Part shown: piece after piece, positions 5,415 to 7,278 of the stretch
How positions within the stretch are numbered: position 1 is the first letter of the stretch
Layout of the letters: the number at the start of each line of letters is the position of its first letter
NCBI GenBank assembly: GCA_900755995.1
Contig: CAAEIM010000207.1
Coordinates: 1 to 7,278, forward strand
Source: Clostridia bacterium
GTDB taxonomy: Bacteria > Bacillota > Clostridia > Oscillospirales > Acutalibacteraceae
Reading direction: 5' to 3'
DNA length: 7,278 bases
Position numbers and translations under genes: made by a program
Notes under the pieces: model-generated
Told to the model about the DNA's origin: nothing
Seen by the model: the letters and a program-made list of their open reading frames with translations, nothing else
Databases searched by the model: none

Positions 5415-6464
5415 TCAGGCTGTAATAAAGCTGCAAAGCTCTGATAGCTCAACTTTTTTGGTAAAGCTATCGCCTATTTTGCTTAAAAGCACAAGGTCAA
5501 TAGAGCTGCCGGCTGCCTTTTTGTCGCCCCTTGCCGCCTTTGCCATCTGTTCAAAGCTTGCTTTATCAGAGGTGGGCAGACCGTATTTTTTGCAGAGAGC
5601 GGCAATTCTGTCAGCCGTACCGCTTTCAGTGAGCCCCTGCTTTTCGCCTGCCTTTGCAATAAGCACCATACCTACGGCAACAGCTATTCCGTGGCTTATT
5701 CCCTTAAAATTATATATTTTTTCTATTGCGTGGCCGAGTGTGTGACCAAAGTTTAAGAGCTTTCTTTCTCCCGATTCTTTTTCATCACGGTTTACAACAT
5801 CACGCTTGATTGATACGCAAATTTCAATAATATCTTCTATATGCTCAAGAGCGTTCTGCTTTTCAAGATTTTCAAAAAGTGCGGCGTCCTTGATACAGCC
5901 GTATTTTATAATTTCGCCCATTCCGTCGCAGATAAAATCGTCTGTTAGGGTTTTTAGTGTGTCAGGGTCAATAAGGACGGCTATCGGCTGATGAAATGCG
6001 CCCACAAGGTTTTTCCCCTGGGGAAGGTCAACGCCTGTTTTTCCGCCGACCGAGGAATCGACCTGCGAGAGGAGGGAGGTCGGGATTTGAATAAAATCAA
6101 TTCCTCTCATATAGCTTGCGGCTGCAAAGACCGCCATATCTCCCGTAACACCGCCGCCGAGAGCCACAACAATATCCTTTCTCGTCATAGAAAACTCTGC
6201 AAGGGTATTGTACATCTCTGCAATAGAGCCGAGGTGCTTTTGCTCCTCGCCGGCTTTGAAAATATGCTCGCAAACCTTAAAGCCCTCTTTTTCAAGCGAG
6301 GTTTTAACTCTGTCCATATAAATCGGAGCAACATTGCTGTCTGAAATTACGGTAACTCTTTCTGCTTTTGAAAGAGCCTTGGCATATTCGCCGCACCTGT
6401 CGAGTATTCCTCTTTCAATGCAAATATCATACGGCTTGCCCGTATTCACTCTTACTGTCCTCAT
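5415..6464 (-). CDS. aroB: 3-dehydroquinate synthase
   Basis: AroB converts DAHP to 3-dehydroquinate using NAD as a recycled cofactor and a divalent metal, normally zinc, in the cytoplasm. The product has 349 residues, typical of the family. The NAD-binding GGGVTGD is at 103-109, and PTSLLSQVDSSVGGKTGV (128-145) carries substrate-binding and catalytic residues including K142. The metal ligands fit E184 (GEIIKYG), H241 (FGHTLGHAIE, with H245 the adjacent catalytic histidine) and H258 (ISHG). DKK (314-316) is the usual C-terminal basic motif. No key residue is missing. AGAGGT (6470-6475) precedes the ATG. The gap to the tyrA stop is 14 bases, so it is almost surely on the same transcript. Confidence 0.98.
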   Translation of the reverse strand: MRTVRVNTGKPYDICIERGILDRCGEYAKALSKAERVTVISDSNVAPIYMDRVKTSLEKEGFKVCEHIFKAGEEQKHLGSIAEMYNTLAEFSMTRKDIVVALGGGVTGDMAVFAAASYMRGIDFIQIPTSLLSQVDSSVGGKTGVDLPQGKNLVGAFHQPIAVLIDPDTLKTLTDDFICDGMGEIIKYGCIKDAALFENLEKQNALEHIEDIIEICVSIKRDVVNRDEKESGERKLLNFGHTLGHAIEKIYNFKGISHGIAVAVGMVLIAKAGEKQGLTESGTADRIAALCKKYGLPTSDKASFEQMAKAARGDKKAAGSSIDLVLLSKIGDSFTKKVELSELCSFITA

Positions 6465-6478
6465 TATATACCTCTTTT

Positions 6479-7278
6479 CTATTCGCCAAGAGCGGTTTTT
6501 ACCTTGTGCCCCTGCTCTAAAAGCTGAGCAAGAGCTTCTCTGTCCTCGCTCTTTATTGCGTCCTTAATTTTCGTAATATTTTCAATAAGTATGTCAAGCT
6601 CACTAATCAGAGGTTCACGGTTCTCAAGAAAAAGCTCGCTCCAAAGCTGAGAGTTTATGTTCGCCACTCTTGACACGTCACGGTAGCTTCCTGCCGAAAA
6701 ACCTTTGTGATTTGGGCAGCACGGACTCATTACATACGAACACGCCAACACATGGGGGAGCTGGGATGTAAAGGCAATCATCCTGTCGTGCTCCTCGGGC
6801 GTGGTGATTTTAACAGTGCCAAACCCTATTTTCTTAGCCAGATTTGCAAGCACCTCTACCTTATCATCTGCTGCTTTGCAGGGAGTGATTATGTAGCTTG
6901 CGTTTTTGTAGAGGTCTGCCTCCGAAACATCAAAGCCGTTTTTTTCCTTGCCCGCCATTGGGTGGCTGCCTATAAAAACAAAGCCGTATTTTTGAGAAAG
7001 CTCAAAAAGCTGAGGGCATATAGCCCTCTTAATGCCTGAGCTGTCGGTTACGATTGCGCCCTTTTTTATCAGGCTGCCGTATTTTTCAATAAAGCTGACA
7101 GCCGCATTGGGATAAAGCGCAAGAATAATAATATCAGCCTCGCTCAGGCTCTCGGGAGTACCGATTTTGTCGATTGCCCCCTCAGCCAGAGCTTTTTCGG
7201 CTGTGGTATATGTTCTGTTGATACCGATAACAAGGTTGTCGGTATATTTTTTTATAGCCTTGCAAAAGATGCCGCCGC
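6479..7278 (-). CDS. tyrA: Prephenate dehydrogenase, 5' end outside the window
   Basis: The enzyme oxidatively decarboxylates prephenate (or arogenate) on the way to tyrosine. The visible part is 265 residues, read in frame from the window edge; only about ten N-terminal residues should be missing. It begins in the Rossmann glycine loop (GGIFCKAIKK). Further motifs are VIGINRT (16-22 of the visible part), TDSSGIK (77-83), GSHPMAGKEKNGF (103-115, catalytic His105), TSQLPHVLA and YRDVSRVA (198-205, with a substrate-binding Arg199). An ATG at 6958 is simply the Met of HPMAG, not a start. The chain ends with a helical region and lacks the C-terminal ACT domain found in B. subtilis TyrA. NRT at the end of the second strand suggests NADP rather than NAD. 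It is the first visible gene of the operon; others may lie upstream. Confidence 0.95.
   Translation of the reverse strand, partial: GGIFCKAIKKYTDNLVIGINRTYTTAEKALAEGAIDKIGTPESLSEADIIILALYPNAAVSFIEKYGSLIKKGAIVTDSSGIKRAICPQLFELSQKYGFVFIGSHPMAGKEKNGFDVSEADLYKNASYIITPCKAADDKVEVLANLAKKIGFGTVKITTPEEHDRMIAFTSQLPHVLACSYVMSPCCPNHKGFSAGSYRDVSRVANINSQLWSELFLENREPLISELDILIENITKIKDAIKSEDREALAQLLEQGHKVKTALGE

Noticed and set aside
5401..5436. ATG at 5436 as the aroA start
   Set aside because: It adds 12 residues unlike the family, overlaps the aroB end and ignores the GGGAGG placed correctly for ATG 5400.
5991..6344. 117-codon plus-strand open frame opposite aroB
   Set aside because: It is antisense to the best-conserved part of aroB and shows no independent evidence.

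Overview
The window looks like chromosome from a spore-forming, low-to-moderate GC Firmicute, most likely a gut-type clostridium of the Oscillospiraceae/Ruminococcaceae kind. The signs are a SpmA spore-maturation gene, an AbrB-like regulator with a cysteine-rich tail of the clostridial type, strong AGGAGG/GGGAGG ribosome sites, SigA-type promoters with extended -10 elements, and AT-rich intergenic DNA. The exact genus cannot be fixed by reading alone.

Layout. Positions 16-118 hold a cluster of overlapping palindromes just downstream of, and running into, the 3' end of spmA (108-701, minus). A 216-bp divergent intergenic region (702-917) carries a near-perfect SigA promoter for a small AbrB-like gene (918-1160, plus), two Spo0A-box-like sequences and two inverted repeats. 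The AbrB-like gene ends in a strong intrinsic terminator (1184-1221). A second good terminator (1262-1294, minus) ends a gene for a small membrane-anchored acidic protein of unknown function (1313-1723, minus), which has its own promoter and three GGTTAA repeats. From 1938 to the right edge runs a compact minus-strand aromatic amino acid operon, in transcription order tyrA (5' end outside the window), aroB, aroA, aroC, pheA. No gene-free stretch exceeds about 220 bp.

How the genes work together. AroB makes 3-dehydroquinate from DAHP, AroA makes EPSP and AroC makes chorismate. PheA (fused chorismate mutase, prephenate dehydratase and ACT domain) takes chorismate to phenylpyruvate, and TyrA takes prephenate to 4-hydroxyphenylpyruvate. 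The operon therefore spans the common trunk plus both the Phe and Tyr exits. DAHP synthase, dehydroquinase, shikimate dehydrogenase and shikimate kinase are not visible here. The stop-to-start gaps are 14-15 nt, and aroA and aroC overlap by 20 nt, which suggests one transcript with translational coupling.

No clearly new biological system is visible; most of the window is ordinary core metabolism. The parts most worth a second look are the palindrome cluster where spmB might have been expected, the regulatory architecture between spmA and the AbrB-like gene, the GGTTAA repeats, the unrecognised acidic membrane protein, and two enzyme details (an NRT motif in TyrA and a Phe in the EPSP synthase active-site loop).
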